A stretch of DNA of 64,000 bases from Methylobacterium iners (lineage in GTDB: Bacteria > Pseudomonadota > Alphaproteobacteria > Rhizobiales > Beijerinckiaceae), in NCBI RefSeq assembly GCF_022179305.1, contig NZ_BPQP01000006.1, positions 62,001 through 126,000 on the forward strand. Direction: 5' to 3'. The position numbers and the translations under genes were made by a program. The notes below the pieces were generated by a model. The model worked only from the letters and a program-made list of their open reading frames with translations, made no database searches and was not told the DNA's origin. Below, in pieces: positions 38,524-48,075 of this stretch (position 1 is its first letter; the number at the start of each line of letters is the position of its first letter).

Positions 38524-40326
38524 TCAGGCCGTGGCCTCCAGGAAGGCGCGCCATCCGCCATGAGCCGTCACCTCGCGGGCACCGACCACGGCGTGGGCCT
38601 CGCAGAGGAAGCCGGCGACGGCGCTGCCGTCCTCGAGCGTCACCTTGCCGACGCCGAGCGGCGCCGGGATCGCGGCGACGAAGGAGCCGAACGCGGCAGG
38701 CGAAAGGCCCCAAAGCTCGACGGCGAGGCCCGGCCCCTCGAAGCCCGGTTCCCGCACGAGGCCAGGCTTGGCCGGCTGCGTGCCGGGGAGCGCGTAGAGC
38801 CGGTAATCCCGCGCCGTGCGGGTCCGCGCCAGGAGCGAGCCGTTGAGATCCGTGAGCTGATGGTTGAGGGGCAGCCCGGAGAGATGGGCGCCGACGACCG
38901 CGATCGGGATCGTATGTGTGTCCGGTGATGCGATCCGGCTCGCCTCCGGCAGCGCCGTGTCGCGGTCGGCGCCCATGCCGCAAGTCGCCGCCCGGTGCAG
39001 GGCGTCGGCGAGGGGCGCGAGCGCGTCGTCGCTGAAGCCCGGCCCGACCAGGGTCACTCCGCCCGGCAGACCGTCGGGACGGAAGCCCGCCGGGATCGCG
39101 ATGGCCGCGAGACCCAGCAGGTTGGCGAAGTTGGTGTAGTGCCCGAGCCGGGCGTTGAGCTGCAGCGGGTCGGCACTCATCGCCGCGACGCTGTAGATGG
39201 TGGGCGCCGTCGGGAGCAGCAGGAGGTCCACCTCCGCGAAGACGGCCTGCGTGCGCCGGCGCAGGGCCTCGAGGGCGTAGCGTCCGCGGAAGGCATCGGC
39301 CGCGCTGTAGCCGCGGGCGGCCTCGATGATCGCGCGCACGCTTGGGTCCATGGCGCCCGCATGCTCGGCGAAGAACTCTTCGATCGTGGCCAGGCGCTCG
39401 GCCACCCAGGGACCCTGGTAGAGCAGGGCGGCGACCTCCCGGAACGGCGCGTAGTCGAACGGCACCGCTTCGGCACCGAGAGCGGGCAAGCGTGCGATCG
39501 CCGCGTCGTAGAGCGCCTCGGTTTCCCCGTCGCCGTAGAACTCGCGATCGGCCGGGTTCAGCACGCCGACGCGCAGGCCCCTTGCCGGCAGTGCCCGAGG
39601 CTGCGCCCGCCGCGAGAACGGATCCGCCGGATCGAAGCCCTCCATGACCTGCCGCACCGCGACCCCGTCGGCGACAGTCGCTGCGAAGATGCTGATGCAA
39701 TCGAGGCTGCGGCAGGCCGGGACGAGGCCCGTCGTGCCGACGAGGCCCGGTGTCGGCTTGATTCCGACGAGGTTGTTGAAGGCCGCGGGCACCCGGCCGG
39801 ACCCCGCGGTGTCGGTGCCGAGCGCGAAGCTCGCGAGCCCCGCCGCGACGGAAACCGCCGCGCCGGCGCTCGATCCTCCGGAAATGTGCTCGGGATTGAA
39901 GACACTGCGCGGCGCGCCGTAGGGCGAGCGGGTGCCGTTGAGACCGGTCGCGAATTGGTCGAGGTTGGTCTTCCCCGTCACGATGGCGCCGGCCGCCTTG
40001 AGCCGGGCGACGGCGTGGGCATCGGCCTGCGCCTCGTAGGCGAAGGCGGGGCAGGCGGCCGTCGTCGGCACGCTGGCGACGTCGATATTGTCCTTCACCG
40101 TGAAGGGCACGCCCCAGAGCGGCAGCGAATTCGGCTCGGGGTGGCGGGCCATCAGGTCTTCGGCCGCCGCGCGCAGGGCCGCCCGAGGCATGGGCGTGAT
40201 GAAGATCGCCGGGTCGGACGCCGCCTCCATGCGGTCGGCGACGACCTCCGCGAGATCGATCGGCGTCACGCGTCGCGAGGCGTAGAGGTCGCACAACGTC
40301 GCGAGATCGAGGATGAGCGGCAGCAT
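38524..40326 (-). CDS. atzF: Allophanate hydrolase
   Basis: A 600-aa amidase-signature enzyme hydrolysing allophanate to ammonia and CO2. The Ser-cisSer-Lys triad is visible: VPFTVKDNIDVAS (Lys), GGSSAGAAVSVAAG (cis-Ser) and GTDTAGSGRVPA (nucleophilic Ser). The C-terminal domain (about residues 450-600) is the allophanate-hydrolase-specific part, which includes FLCEAHAVVGAREVTAHGGWRAFL. The ATG at 40326 lies 2 bp after the carboxylase stop. It is the last gene of the nine-gene minus-strand operon. Confidence 0.95.
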   Translation of the reverse strand: MLPLILDLATLCDLYASRRVTPIDLAEVVADRMEAASDPAIFITPMPRAALRAAAEDLMARHPEPNSLPLWGVPFTVKDNIDVASVPTTAACPAFAYEAQADAHAVARLKAAGAIVTGKTNLDQFATGLNGTRSPYGAPRSVFNPEHISGGSSAGAAVSVAAGLASFALGTDTAGSGRVPAAFNNLVGIKPTPGLVGTTGLVPACRSLDCISIFAATVADGVAVRQVMEGFDPADPFSRRAQPRALPARGLRVGVLNPADREFYGDGETEALYDAAIARLPALGAEAVPFDYAPFREVAALLYQGPWVAERLATIEEFFAEHAGAMDPSVRAIIEAARGYSAADAFRGRYALEALRRRTQAVFAEVDLLLLPTAPTIYSVAAMSADPLQLNARLGHYTNFANLLGLAAIAIPAGFRPDGLPGGVTLVGPGFSDDALAPLADALHRAATCGMGADRDTALPEASRIASPDTHTIPIAVVGAHLSGLPLNHQLTDLNGSLLARTRTARDYRLYALPGTQPAKPGLVREPGFEGPGLAVELWGLSPAAFGSFVAAIPAPLGVGKVTLEDGSAVAGFLCEAHAVVGAREVTAHGGWRAFLEATA

Positions 40327-40328
40327 GG

Positions 40329-43300
40329 TCAGGTCTCCTCGATCACCGCGACGAGATCGCCGCCACGCAAAGTCCGGCCGGGTTGCGCGCGGATCTCGCG
40401 GATCCGTCCCGCGATCGGCGCCGGCACGGCGACCTCCATCTTCATGGATTCGAGGATCGCCACGGCCTCGCCGGCCTCGACCAGGTCGCCCACGGCCTTG
40501 ACCACTTTCCAGACGTTGCCCGGCACGCTCGTCGGGGCGCCGACGCAGCCGGCGGGCACCGCGTCCTCGGCGGTCGCCGGCCCCGCCTCGTCCGCGACGA
40601 AGCTGTCCAGCCCCTCGTCCTTCCAGCGCTGCCGCTCCGCCTCGAAGGCGTTCTGCTGGCGCAGCTTCGCCGCGGCGATCTCGGTGGCTGCGGCTGCGAG
40701 CTCGGCCCGGTGCTCGGCATAGGAGAAGCGGCCGGGCTCGATCCGGACGGGATAGGCGCCGTGCGGGAAGGCGGCCCGCGCCTCCGTCAGCTCGTCGTGC
40801 GAGACGGGGTGGAAGCAGATGCGGTCGAAGGGCCGGAGCAGCCAGGGATGGCCGGGCACGAAGGCCTGCGTGGTGCGCCAGGTGTTCCAGATCTGGATGG
40901 TCCGGCCGAAGAGCTGGTACCCGCCAGGCCCCTCCATGCCGTAGATGCACATGTAGGCGCCGCCGATGCCGACGGCGTTCTCCGGCGTCCAGGTCCGGGC
41001 GGGATTGTACTTCGTCGTCACGAGGCGGTGGCGCGGGTCGACGGGCGTGGCCACGGGTGCGCCGAGATAGACGTCGCCGAGACCCATCACGAGGTAGCTC
41101 GCATCGAAGACGATGCGGCGCACCGCCTCCTCGTCCGCGAGGCCGTTGATCCGGCGGATGAACTCGATGTTCGAGGGGCACCAGGGCGCGTTCGGGCGCA
41201 CCAGCTCCTGGTACTTGCGCATGGCGAGTTCGGCCTGCGGATCGCTCCAGGAGAGCGGCAGGTGGACGATGCGGCTCTCGACGCTGACATCGTCGACGGG
41301 TCCAAGCCCGGCCTCGATGTCTTGCAGGATGCCGAGGAGGCGGGGCCGTGGCAGCGCAGCTCCGTCGTAGTGGATCTGCAGCGAGCGGATGCCCGGGGTG
41401 AGATCGATGAGCCCCGGAAGCCGCGCCTCCGCCACCGCCTGCGCGAGGAGATGGACGCGCAGGCGCAGGCCGATATCGAGGGCCATCGGCCCGTACTCGA
41501 CCAGCAGGTTGTCGTCGCCCTGGCGGCGGTAGACGACCGAGACCGGGCCGGATTCCTTGCGGGCGAGGATGGGGGAGCCAGCCGCGGGGCTCCCTCTCCC
41601 AGGGGGGGAGGGTTGGGGTGAGGGGCGTGGACTCTCCGGATAGGGCACGCCCCTCACCCTGTCCCTCTCCCCATAGGAGAGGGGACCCGTGCTCGTCCCA
41701 TCGACGTCATCGGGCCGCGCCACCGGAACGAACCGCACCCGATCCCCCGGCCGCAGCTGGCCCATCTTCCACAACTCATCCCGCGCGATGACGGCGGGGC
41801 AGACGAAACCGCCGAGGCTCGGACCGTCCGGCCCGAGCAGGATCGGCATGTCGCCCGTGAAATCGAGGGCGCCGACGGCGTAGGCGTTGTCGTGGAGGTT
41901 CGAGGGGTGGAGCCCGGCCTCGCCGCCGTCCTGGCGCGCCCAGCGCGGGGTCGGTCCGATCAGGCGCACGCCCGTGCGGGCCGAGTTGAAATGCACCTCG
42001 TAGGCTTCCGAGAACAAGTCCGCGATGTCCGCGTCCTGGAAGAAGTCCGGCGCACCGTGCGGGCCGTAGAGGACGCCGATCTCCCACTCATGGGTGAGGG
42101 GCGCCGGCTCGGGTGTCGTGGGCGCGATCTCGGGCGCAGCGCCGAGATGGAGCACGTCGCCAGCCTTCAGCACGCCGGTGGCGTGGCCGCCGAAGGCGCC
42201 GAGCGCGAAGGTGGCGCGCGAGCCGAGCACCACCGGCGCGTCGAACCCGCCTCGCACCGCGAGGTAACTGCGCTGGCCCGGCCCCTCGATCGCGCCGATG
42301 GCGAGCGTCTGGCCGGCGCCGACCGGGAAGGCGCACCCGTGCGGCTGGGGCACGCCGTCGAGGCGCGCGCTCATGCGGGCCCCGGCCAGCGCGACGATCG
42401 CTTCGGCATGGAAGCGCAGGGTCGGCCCGGAGACGGTGAGTTCGAGCGCGGCGGTGTCGCCGGGATTGCCGACGAGGGCGTTGGCGTCCCGGAAGGCGCG
42501 GGCGTCCATCGGCCCGCTCGGCGGCACGCCCACGTGCCAGAGGCCGAGGCGGCCGGGCAGCTCCTGCAGGCTCGATTGTGCGCCGGGCAACATCACCTCG
42601 ACGCTGCGCGGGCGGTAGGGAAAGTCGCGCAGGGCCGTCGTGGCCACGCGGCCGCTCGCCAGGAGCTCGGATTCCGCGATAGCGCGGAGATAGCCGAGAT
42701 TGGTCTCGATTCCTGACACCGCCGTCTCATCGAGCGCCGTGCGCAGGGCCGCGATGGCGGCCGGGCGGTCGGCGCCCGTCACGATGATCTTGGCGAGCAT
42801 CGGGTCGTAGAAGTGCGTGACCTCCGTGCCCGTCGCGATCCAGCCGTCGACCCGGACCCCCCCGGGGAAGCGCACCTCGGTGAGGCGCCCGGCGCTCGGA
42901 CGGAAATCCGCGTGCGGGATCTCCGCATAGAGCCGCGCCTCGATCGCCGCGCCGCAGGGCACGAGGGAGGTGGCCGCCCCGATGACGTCCTCGCCCACGG
43001 CCTGCCGGATCATCCATTCCACGAGGTCGACGCCGAAGACGGCCTCGGTGACGGGGTGCTCGACCTGTAGGCGCGTGTTGACCTCCAGGAACGAGAAATC
43101 CTCGCGGACCGGGTCGTAGATGAACTCGACGGTGCCCGCCGAGGCGTAGGCGACGCTCTGGCCGAGCGCGACGGCCGCCGCGTGAAGCCGGGCGCGCACC
43201 GCGTCCGGGAGACCCGACGCCGGCGTCTCCTCGATGACCTTCTGGTTGCGTCGCTGCAGCGAGCAGTCGCGTTCGCCGAGCGCAACGACGCGGCCGCCGC

Positions 43301-43946
43301 CGTCGCCGAAGATCTGCACCTCGACGTGGCGCGCTTCCGCCACGAAGCGTTCGAGATAGACCCTCGCATCGCCGAAGCTGGCGCGGGCCATGCGCTCCAC
43401 CGCCGCGAACTGCGCGGCAAGTTCCTCCGCGGAGTGGCACAGGCGCATGCCGATGCCGCCGCCGCCCGCCGTGCTCTTGAGCATCACCGGATAGCCGATC
43501 GACTCGGCCGCCCTCAGCGCCGCCTCGGCATCGGGCAGCAGGTCGGTGCCGGGCAGGAGCGGCACGCCGCTCTGCCTGGCGAGGTCGCGGGCCGTGTGCT
43601 TGAGGCCGAAGGCGCGCAGGTGCTCGGGTCTGGGCCCGATGAAGGCAATCCCTTCCGCCGTGAGGCGTTCGGCGAAGGCGACGTTCTCGGAGAGGAAGCC
43701 GTAGCCGGGATGGACGGCCTCCGCGCCGCTCGCCCGGCAGGCGGCGACGACGGCCTCGACGTTGAGGTAACTTTCCGTCGCCGGGGCCGGCCCGAGGCGG
43801 ACGGCCTCGTCGGCTTCCAGCACGCCGGGCGTGAAGCGGTCGGCGTCGGAATAGACGGCGACGGACGCGATACCCATTCGTCGGCAGGTGCGCACGATCC
43901 GGCGCGCGATCTCACCCCGGTTGGCGATCAGGATCTTTCGGAACAT
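40329..43946 (-). CDS. uca: Urea/guanidine carboxylase, biotin-dependent
   Basis: A 1205-aa biotin enzyme that carboxylates urea or guanidine with ATP and bicarbonate. Domains are biotin carboxylase (1-450; IANRGEIARRIVRT, KSTAGGGGIGMRL, EVNTRLQVEHPVTE), AHS2-type carboxyltransferase (about 460-745), a linker, AHS1-type domain (about 800-1000), and the biotinyl domain with the biotin-Lys in ILESMKMEVA. With two DUF1989 genes immediately upstream, guanidine is the more likely substrate in current understanding. The linker, residues about 755-786, is encoded by an inserted palindromic repeat that keeps the frame. That segment is Pro/Arg-rich and probably unstructured. Confidence 0.95.
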   Translation of the reverse strand: MFRKILIANRGEIARRIVRTCRRMGIASVAVYSDADRFTPGVLEADEAVRLGPAPATESYLNVEAVVAACRASGAEAVHPGYGFLSENVAFAERLTAEGIAFIGPRPEHLRAFGLKHTARDLARQSGVPLLPGTDLLPDAEAALRAAESIGYPVMLKSTAGGGGIGMRLCHSAEELAAQFAAVERMARASFGDARVYLERFVAEARHVEVQIFGDGGGRVVALGERDCSLQRRNQKVIEETPASGLPDAVRARLHAAAVALGQSVAYASAGTVEFIYDPVREDFSFLEVNTRLQVEHPVTEAVFGVDLVEWMIRQAVGEDVIGAATSLVPCGAAIEARLYAEIPHADFRPSAGRLTEVRFPGGVRVDGWIATGTEVTHFYDPMLAKIIVTGADRPAAIAALRTALDETAVSGIETNLGYLRAIAESELLASGRVATTALRDFPYRPRSVEVMLPGAQSSLQELPGRLGLWHVGVPPSGPMDARAFRDANALVGNPGDTAALELTVSGPTLRFHAEAIVALAGARMSARLDGVPQPHGCAFPVGAGQTLAIGAIEGPGQRSYLAVRGGFDAPVVLGSRATFALGAFGGHATGVLKAGDVLHLGAAPEIAPTTPEPAPLTHEWEIGVLYGPHGAPDFFQDADIADLFSEAYEVHFNSARTGVRLIGPTPRWARQDGGEAGLHPSNLHDNAYAVGALDFTGDMPILLGPDGPSLGGFVCPAVIARDELWKMGQLRPGDRVRFVPVARPDDVDGTSTGPLSYGERDRVRGVPYPESPRPSPQPSPPGRGSPAAGSPILARKESGPVSVVYRRQGDDNLLVEYGPMALDIGLRLRVHLLAQAVAEARLPGLIDLTPGIRSLQIHYDGAALPRPRLLGILQDIEAGLGPVDDVSVESRIVHLPLSWSDPQAELAMRKYQELVRPNAPWCPSNIEFIRRINGLADEEAVRRIVFDASYLVMGLGDVYLGAPVATPVDPRHRLVTTKYNPARTWTPENAVGIGGAYMCIYGMEGPGGYQLFGRTIQIWNTWRTTQAFVPGHPWLLRPFDRICFHPVSHDELTEARAAFPHGAYPVRIEPGRFSYAEHRAELAAAATEIAAAKLRQQNAFEAERQRWKDEGLDSFVADEAGPATAEDAVPAGCVGAPTSVPGNVWKVVKAVGDLVEAGEAVAILESMKMEVAVPAPIAGRIREIRAQPGRTLRGGDLVAVIEET
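41591..41685. repeat. Palindromic repeat, family C, inside the carboxylase ORF
   Basis: An element of about 95 bp with outer CCCTCTCC-type arms and perfect 12-bp inner arms GTGAGGGGCGTG (41618-41629) and CACGCCCCTCAC (41646-41657). It resembles family A in architecture but differs in sequence. It lies entirely inside the urea/guanidine carboxylase gene, at the linker between the two allophanate-hydrolase-subunit-like domains. It is translated without a stop as Pro/Ser/Arg-rich peptide. Confidence 0.85.
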
Positions 43947-43950
43947 GGCC

Positions 43951-44574
43951 CTAAGCCTTGTCCCAGAGCGTCACGCGGATCGGTGTCGGGTTGAAGCCGT
44001 TGCAGGGATTGTTGATTTGCGGGCAGTTCGAGATGACGCAGATCACGTCCATCTCGGCCGTGACCTCGACGTAGTCGCCGGACCCCGAGACGCCGTCGAC
44101 GATGGCGAGGCCTCCGTCCTGATCGATCGGCACATTCATGAAGAAGTTGATGTTCGGCGGGATGTCGCGCTTGGAGAGCCCGTATTTCGCGACCTCCAGG
44201 GCGAAGTTCTCGCGGCAGGCGTGCAGGTATTTCGTGGCATGGCCGAAGCGGACGGTGTTGGCCTCGCAGGAGCAGGCGCCCGCGGAGGTGTCGTGCCGGC
44301 CGCAGGTATCGGCCGTGACGGTCGCCAGCACCCGTCCCTCGTTGGAGACGAGCTTCGTGCCCGTCGTCACGTAGGCCGAGCCCTGGACGCGCAGGGTGTC
44401 CTGGGAGGAATAGCGCTCGCCCATGTCGTCGGCGCGGTAGAACAGGGTGTCGACGGCCTGGCAGCCCTCGGTGTCGGTGATGCGCAGCGTCTGGCCCTTG
44501 CGCACGAGGCCCGACCAGGGCGCCTGGGCGGAGACGACCTCGTCGAAGAGGGCGGCACGATCGCGGTTCGTCAT
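43951..44574 (-). CDS. DUF1989 protein UAAP2, carboxyguanidine deiminase subunit
   Basis: A 207-aa protein of the urea-amidolyase-associated family 2. It shows QTLRITDTEGCQAVDTLFYRADD, RYSSQDTLRVQGSAYVTTGT, DTCGRHDTSAGACSCEANTVRFG and PPNINFFMNVPIDQDG. Cys and His residues in the third segment are probable metal or catalytic ligands. Paired DUF1989 proteins have been shown to be the two subunits of carboxyguanidine deiminase (CgdAB), converting carboxyguanidine to allophanate and ammonia. Which subunit this is I do not assign. It lies 4 bp upstream of the carboxylase gene. Confidence 0.9.
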   Translation of the reverse strand: MTNRDRAALFDEVVSAQAPWSGLVRKGQTLRITDTEGCQAVDTLFYRADDMGERYSSQDTLRVQGSAYVTTGTKLVSNEGRVLATVTADTCGRHDTSAGACSCEANTVRFGHATKYLHACRENFALEVAKYGLSKRDIPPNINFFMNVPIDQDGGLAIVDGVSGSGDYVEVTAEMDVICVISNCPQINNPCNGFNPTPIRVTLWDKA

Positions 44575-44588
44575 GATGCGTCCTCCCC

Positions 44589-45398
44589 TCAGAAACCGAT
44601 GGCGGCGTTGTTCTCGAAGCCGCGTACGGCCTCGATCGTCGCGGTCCGGCAGAGGTCGTCCGGGCCCGGGATTGGCGCCTTGAAGCGCGTCGCGGTCACG
44701 GGGTTCGGCGCGTAGTCCGGGGCCGGGTCGAGCGGGTGAGGGCAGTTCGAGAGGACGACGATGAGGTCGAGTTCGGCGCGCAGGTCGACGTAGTCGCCCG
44801 CCCGCCGCCCGGCCTCGTTCCAGGTGAACCGCCCCTCGGCGCCGACGCCGACGGGGGCGAAGAACGTGACGCAGGCGGGGATGTCACGCCGGCCGAGGCC
44901 CGCCTTCAGGGCGGCCAGCACGAGGTTGTCGCGGGTGTTGCGATGAGGACCGCCCGGGTAGCGGGCCGCGTTCGAGCCGACATTGGAGCCGCCGACCAGG
45001 GCATCGTGGGCACCGCAGGAATCCTCGATCAGCGAGAGCATCACCCGGCCCATGTCGGAGAACAGCACCCGGCCCTTGCGGAGGCTGGAGGTCCACTGGA
45101 CCTTGACGGTGTCGGCATAGTTCAGCCGCTCCGACGTATCGGCGGCGTTCCAGGCGACCAGCGCGACGCTCGATGGGCCGTGATCGAGGGCGAGACGCAG
45201 GGCCTCGCCGGCATGGAGCTCGGTCGTCCAGTACCAGCCGCCGGGAATGGTCTCCGCGTGAAGGACGGCATCCTCGTCCAGCTTCAGGCCGAGCGGGGAG
45301 GGCGGCGGCAGGGCGCGGGGAGCGTGACCCTGGCCCTGTGCCTTCAGCGCCTCGTAGCGGCGCCGGTTCTCGGCGATGATGTCCTCGGTCGTCGTCAT
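44589..45398 (-). CDS. DUF1989 protein UAAP1, carboxyguanidine deiminase subunit
   Basis: A 269-aa paralogue of the adjacent gene. It has GGWYWTTELHAGEALRL, LNYADTVKVQWTSSLRKGRVLFSDMGRVML, EDSCGAHDALVGGSN and ITFFAPVG-like VTFFAPVGVGAEG, ending CPHPLDPAPDYAPNPV. The longer N-terminus (about 40 residues) is characteristic of UAAP1. It should form a heteromer with the neighbouring 207-aa protein and act between the carboxylase and allophanate hydrolase. The ATG at 45398 is preceded by GAGGAACGGGC on the minus strand. Confidence 0.9.
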   Translation of the reverse strand: MTTTEDIIAENRRRYEALKAQGQGHAPRALPPPSPLGLKLDEDAVLHAETIPGGWYWTTELHAGEALRLALDHGPSSVALVAWNAADTSERLNYADTVKVQWTSSLRKGRVLFSDMGRVMLSLIEDSCGAHDALVGGSNVGSNAARYPGGPHRNTRDNLVLAALKAGLGRRDIPACVTFFAPVGVGAEGRFTWNEAGRRAGDYVDLRAELDLIVVLSNCPHPLDPAPDYAPNPVTATRFKAPIPGPDDLCRTATIEAVRGFENNAAIGF

Positions 45399-45473
45399 GC
45401 CCGTTCCTCAAGCTGTCCGCCGGGTCGTCCCGGCCGATGTTGAGATTCGATAGCGCCGGGTCGTCCCGGTGCC

Positions 45474-45584
45474 TCTCCTCCCCCTTGTGGGGAGGAGTTG
45501 GAGGTAGGGTGGCTGGGCGACCCTCGGCTGAGCCAAGCGGAACCACCCCCACCCCTAGCCCCTCCCCACAAGGGGGGAGGGGAA
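45474..45584. repeat. Dispersed palindromic repeat, family A copy 2
   Basis: About 110 bp with arms CCTCCCCCTTGTGGGGAGG and CCTCCCCACAAGGGGGGAGG and the common core GGCTGGGCGACC. It lies between the glutamine-synthetase-like gene and the UAAP1 gene inside the operon. Its hairpin in the mRNA could act as an attenuator or processing/stabilising element. Confidence 0.9.
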
Positions 45585-45589
45585 GGGCG

Positions 45590-46963
45590 CTAGAACATGT
45601 GGCTGTAGCGCTCGATCTCCCAGGCGCTCACGGTGAGGTGGTATTCCTCCCATTCGGCGCGCTTGTAGCGGATGAACTCGTCGCGGAGCGCCTTGCCGAG
45701 CGTCGCCTCGACGAGGGGATCGGCGGCGAAGGCGTCGACCGCCTCGGCCAGCGTCTGCGGCAGGAACTCGATGCCGCGCTCGGCGCGCGCGGCGTCGTCG
45801 AGGTCGTAGAGGTTGTCCTCGTTCGGCGCGCCGGGATCGATCCGCTCCCGCACGCCCTCCAATCCCGCCGCCAGCACGAGGGCGGCGGCGAGGTAGGGAT
45901 TCACGGCGCCGTCGGCGTTGCGGCTCTCGCAGCGCCCGCCGCCGGCTGGCACCCGCACCGAGTTGGTGCGGTTGTTCGAGCCGTACGAGTTGAACACCGG
46001 CGCCCAGGAGAAGCCCGCCATGGCGCCCTGGCGCACGAGGCGCTTGTAGCTGTTCACGGTGGGGGCGAAGGCGGCGCAGAGCGCGCGACCGTGGCGGAGC
46101 ACGCCGCCGATGAAATGGTAGCCGGTCTCGGTCAGCCCAAGCCCACGTGGGTCGTCCGCCGGCGAGCGGGCGAAGGCGTTCTTGCCCGTCTCGTAATCGA
46201 ACAGCGACATGTTGAAATGGGCGCCGTTGCCGGTGCGGTCGGCGAAGGGTTTGGGCATCATCGTGGCGATCAGCCCTTCCTCCTTGGCGTAGTGCTTCGC
46301 CATCATCCGGAAGAAGGTGAGCCGGTCGCACATGGTCAGCGCGTCGGCATAGTTGAAATCGAATTCGAACTGGCCGCAGGCATCCTCGTGGTCGAAGGAA
46401 TAGAGATCCCAGCCAAGGTCGTTGATCGTGGTCGCGACCTTGTCGAGCCAGGAGAAATTGTCGACGAACCCGCGCACGTCGTAGCAGGGCTTCACCAGCT
46501 TATCGTCGGCGACCGGCGTGTGCAGTGAGCCGTCGGCTTCCTGTTTGAGCAGGAAGATCTCGCACTCGATGCCGAGATTGAACCCGAAGCCCATCGCCTC
46601 GGCCTGTTTCAGGACGTTCTTCAGGGCGATGCGGGTGGAGAGGGGGTAGGGCTGGCCCTGAAAGGTCAGGTCGGCCGGCGCCCAGGCGAGCTTTCTCTCC
46701 CAGGGCAGCTGGATCAGCTGCGAGAAGTCCGGGACCGAGGCGAGCTCGTCCTCGTTCGGGGCCTGGCCGAGTCCGTCGAGGGCGTAGCCGGTATAGCGCT
46801 CGGAGCCCGCCGCCATCTGGGGCAGATGGTCGATCGGCACCACCTTGGCCTTCTGGGCGCCGTGGATGTCGACATAGGCGCCGATGACGTATTTCACGCC
46901 CTTCTCGCGCAGGTCCTGCTGCAGGGCTAGGATGGTCGGGTCGGTGGTCTCGCTGTGAGCCAT
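45590..46963 (-). CDS. glnT: Type III glutamine synthetase-like ligase (GlnT family)
   Basis: A 457-aa member of the glutamine synthetase superfamily. It has [54 protein letters not shown] with the ATP/metal-binding His, [13 protein letters not shown], and [26 protein letters not shown]. It ligates ammonia or an amine to glutamate. Relatives include gamma-glutamylmethylamide synthetase of methylotrophs. In this operon it probably captures ammonium released from guanidine or urea; an amine substrate cannot be excluded. The repeat at 45474 directly follows its stop. Confidence 0.9.
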   Translation of the reverse strand: MAHSETTDPTILALQQDLREKGVKYVIGAYVDIHGAQKAKVVPIDHLPQMAAGSERYTGYALDGLGQAPNEDELASVPDFSQLIQLPWERKLAWAPADLTFQGQPYPLSTRIALKNVLKQAEAMGFGFNLGIECEIFLLKQEADGSLHTPVADDKLVKPCYDVRGFVDNFSWLDKVATTINDLGWDLYSFDHEDACGQFEFDFNYADALTMCDRLTFFRMMAKHYAKEEGLIATMMPKPFADRTGNGAHFNMSLFDYETGKNAFARSPADDPRGLGLTETGYHFIGGVLRHGRALCAAFAPTVNSYKRLVRQGAMAGFSWAPVFNSYGSNNRTNSVRVPAGGGRCESRNADGAVNPYLAAALVLAAGLEGVRERIDPGAPNEDNLYDLDDAARAERGIEFLPQTLAEAVDAFAADPLVEATLGKALRDEFIRYKRAEWEEYHLTVSAWEIERYSHMF

Positions 46964-46967
46964 CGGC

Positions 46968-47750
46968 TCAGCTCCTCTCTGCGGGCGCGTCGTAGGAATG
47001 GGGCAGGGGCGGGGTCTCGGAGAGCCCGCGCCGGATGAGGGCGGCGAGGTCCTCGACCATCCAGGCGAACAGGCGCTCTCCCTCAGCCGCGCTCGCCTGC
47101 GAAGGCCGGCCAGTGACGCCGTTCCGGCTGGTGCGGTTCACGGGATGAGCGAAGACGAGGCCCGCCGTCCGGTCGGGGTCGTCGGCCTCGGCAATGCGCT
47201 CCGGCCGGACCAGGGCGGGGGCGAGCGCCAGCATCAGGGAGGTCTCTGCGGCGTTCGCGTGCCAATCCTCGGCGTCGGCGAAATGGGCTGCGCGCACCCG
47301 CTCGCTGATGGTCGCCGAATTGACCAGCGCCACCATGAAGTCGTCGTGGGCGGCCCGCAGCATCTCCAGGGCGCAGCGCAGGGGCGCGGCGTTGGTGACG
47401 TGCGCGTTGAGGAGGAAGAGGCGGCGCACGCCGGACTGGTAGGCGCTCGTCCCGATCTGAACGACGACCTGGGTCATCACCAGCGGGTCGAGGGTGAGCG
47501 TGCCCGGCCATCGCCGGCTGTGGCCGAGCGAGCAGCCATAGTGGAGGGTGGGCAGCACCGGCACGCGGGTCTCGGCCGAGACCGCGTGGGCAAGCGCCTC
47601 GGCCAGGACGAAATCCATGCCGGTGCCGAGATGAGGGCCATGCTGCTCGGTTGCGCCGATGGGGAGGATCGCAGCTTGCGCGGCGGCCGCGAGGTCATCC
47701 GGAATCTCGTTCCATGTGCGCTCGGCCCAGAGAAGGGGTTGAACGGTCAT
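46968..47750 (-). CDS. Creatininase-family amidohydrolase
   Basis: A 260-aa protein of the creatininase/FAPy-deformylase family. Metal-binding motifs are [20 protein letters not shown], the His in [32 protein letters not shown], and the conserved [15 protein letters not shown] with His and Glu. The substrate is a cyclic or linear amide, possibly a guanidino compound given the operon. The ATG at 47750 (MTVQPLL) was chosen because longer frames have no family-like sequence. It ends 4 bp before the glnT start. Confidence 0.88.
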   Translation of the reverse strand: MTVQPLLWAERTWNEIPDDLAAAAQAAILPIGATEQHGPHLGTGMDFVLAEALAHAVSAETRVPVLPTLHYGCSLGHSRRWPGTLTLDPLVMTQVVVQIGTSAYQSGVRRLFLLNAHVTNAAPLRCALEMLRAAHDDFMVALVNSATISERVRAAHFADAEDWHANAAETSLMLALAPALVRPERIAEADDPDRTAGLVFAHPVNRTSRNGVTGRPSQASAAEGERLFAWMVEDLAALIRRGLSETPPLPHSYDAPAERS

Positions 47751-47846
47751 GCGGAATCGTCCCGCTTCGTGAGCACGGCACCACCCCAGCTCCCCGCCGA
47801 ACACCTGCCCGGGTCGAAGAGCCGGACACCAACGTTTCCTCCATCA

Positions 47847-47971
47847 AACGCCGTCATTCCGGGGCTGCGAAGCAGAACCCGGAATCCAGAACCGCCAGGG
47901 CTGTAAGCTTGAACACCGTTGGCGTTTATGGATTCGGGGTTCGCCTTCGGCGCCCCGGAATGACGGCGTTT
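47847..47971. repeat. Dispersed palindromic repeat, family B copy 2
   Basis: A 125-bp element with perfect 19-bp inverted ends AACGCCGTCATTCCGGGGC and GCCCCGGAATGACGGCGTT. It shares the internal GGCTGCGAAGCAGAxCCCGGAA and GGATTC words with the copy at 2307. It occupies the middle of the 325-bp gap (47751-48075) between the ABC ATPase and creatininase genes. I see no gene or clear promoter in the rest of that gap. Confidence 0.9.
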
Positions 47972-48075
47972 GGCTAGATGTGAGCTTCGCGCAACGACCA
48001 TGGCGAGTGGCGTCGTTAGGATCTCCGCCGGCCGGGGCGAGGCGATGCGCGCCGTCGTCGAGACTCGCATTGCCA

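Noticed and set aside
41591-41685. Pseudogene or frameshift in the carboxylase gene at the repeat
   Set aside because: The frame continues without stop through the repeat and all downstream domains, including the biotin site, are intact.
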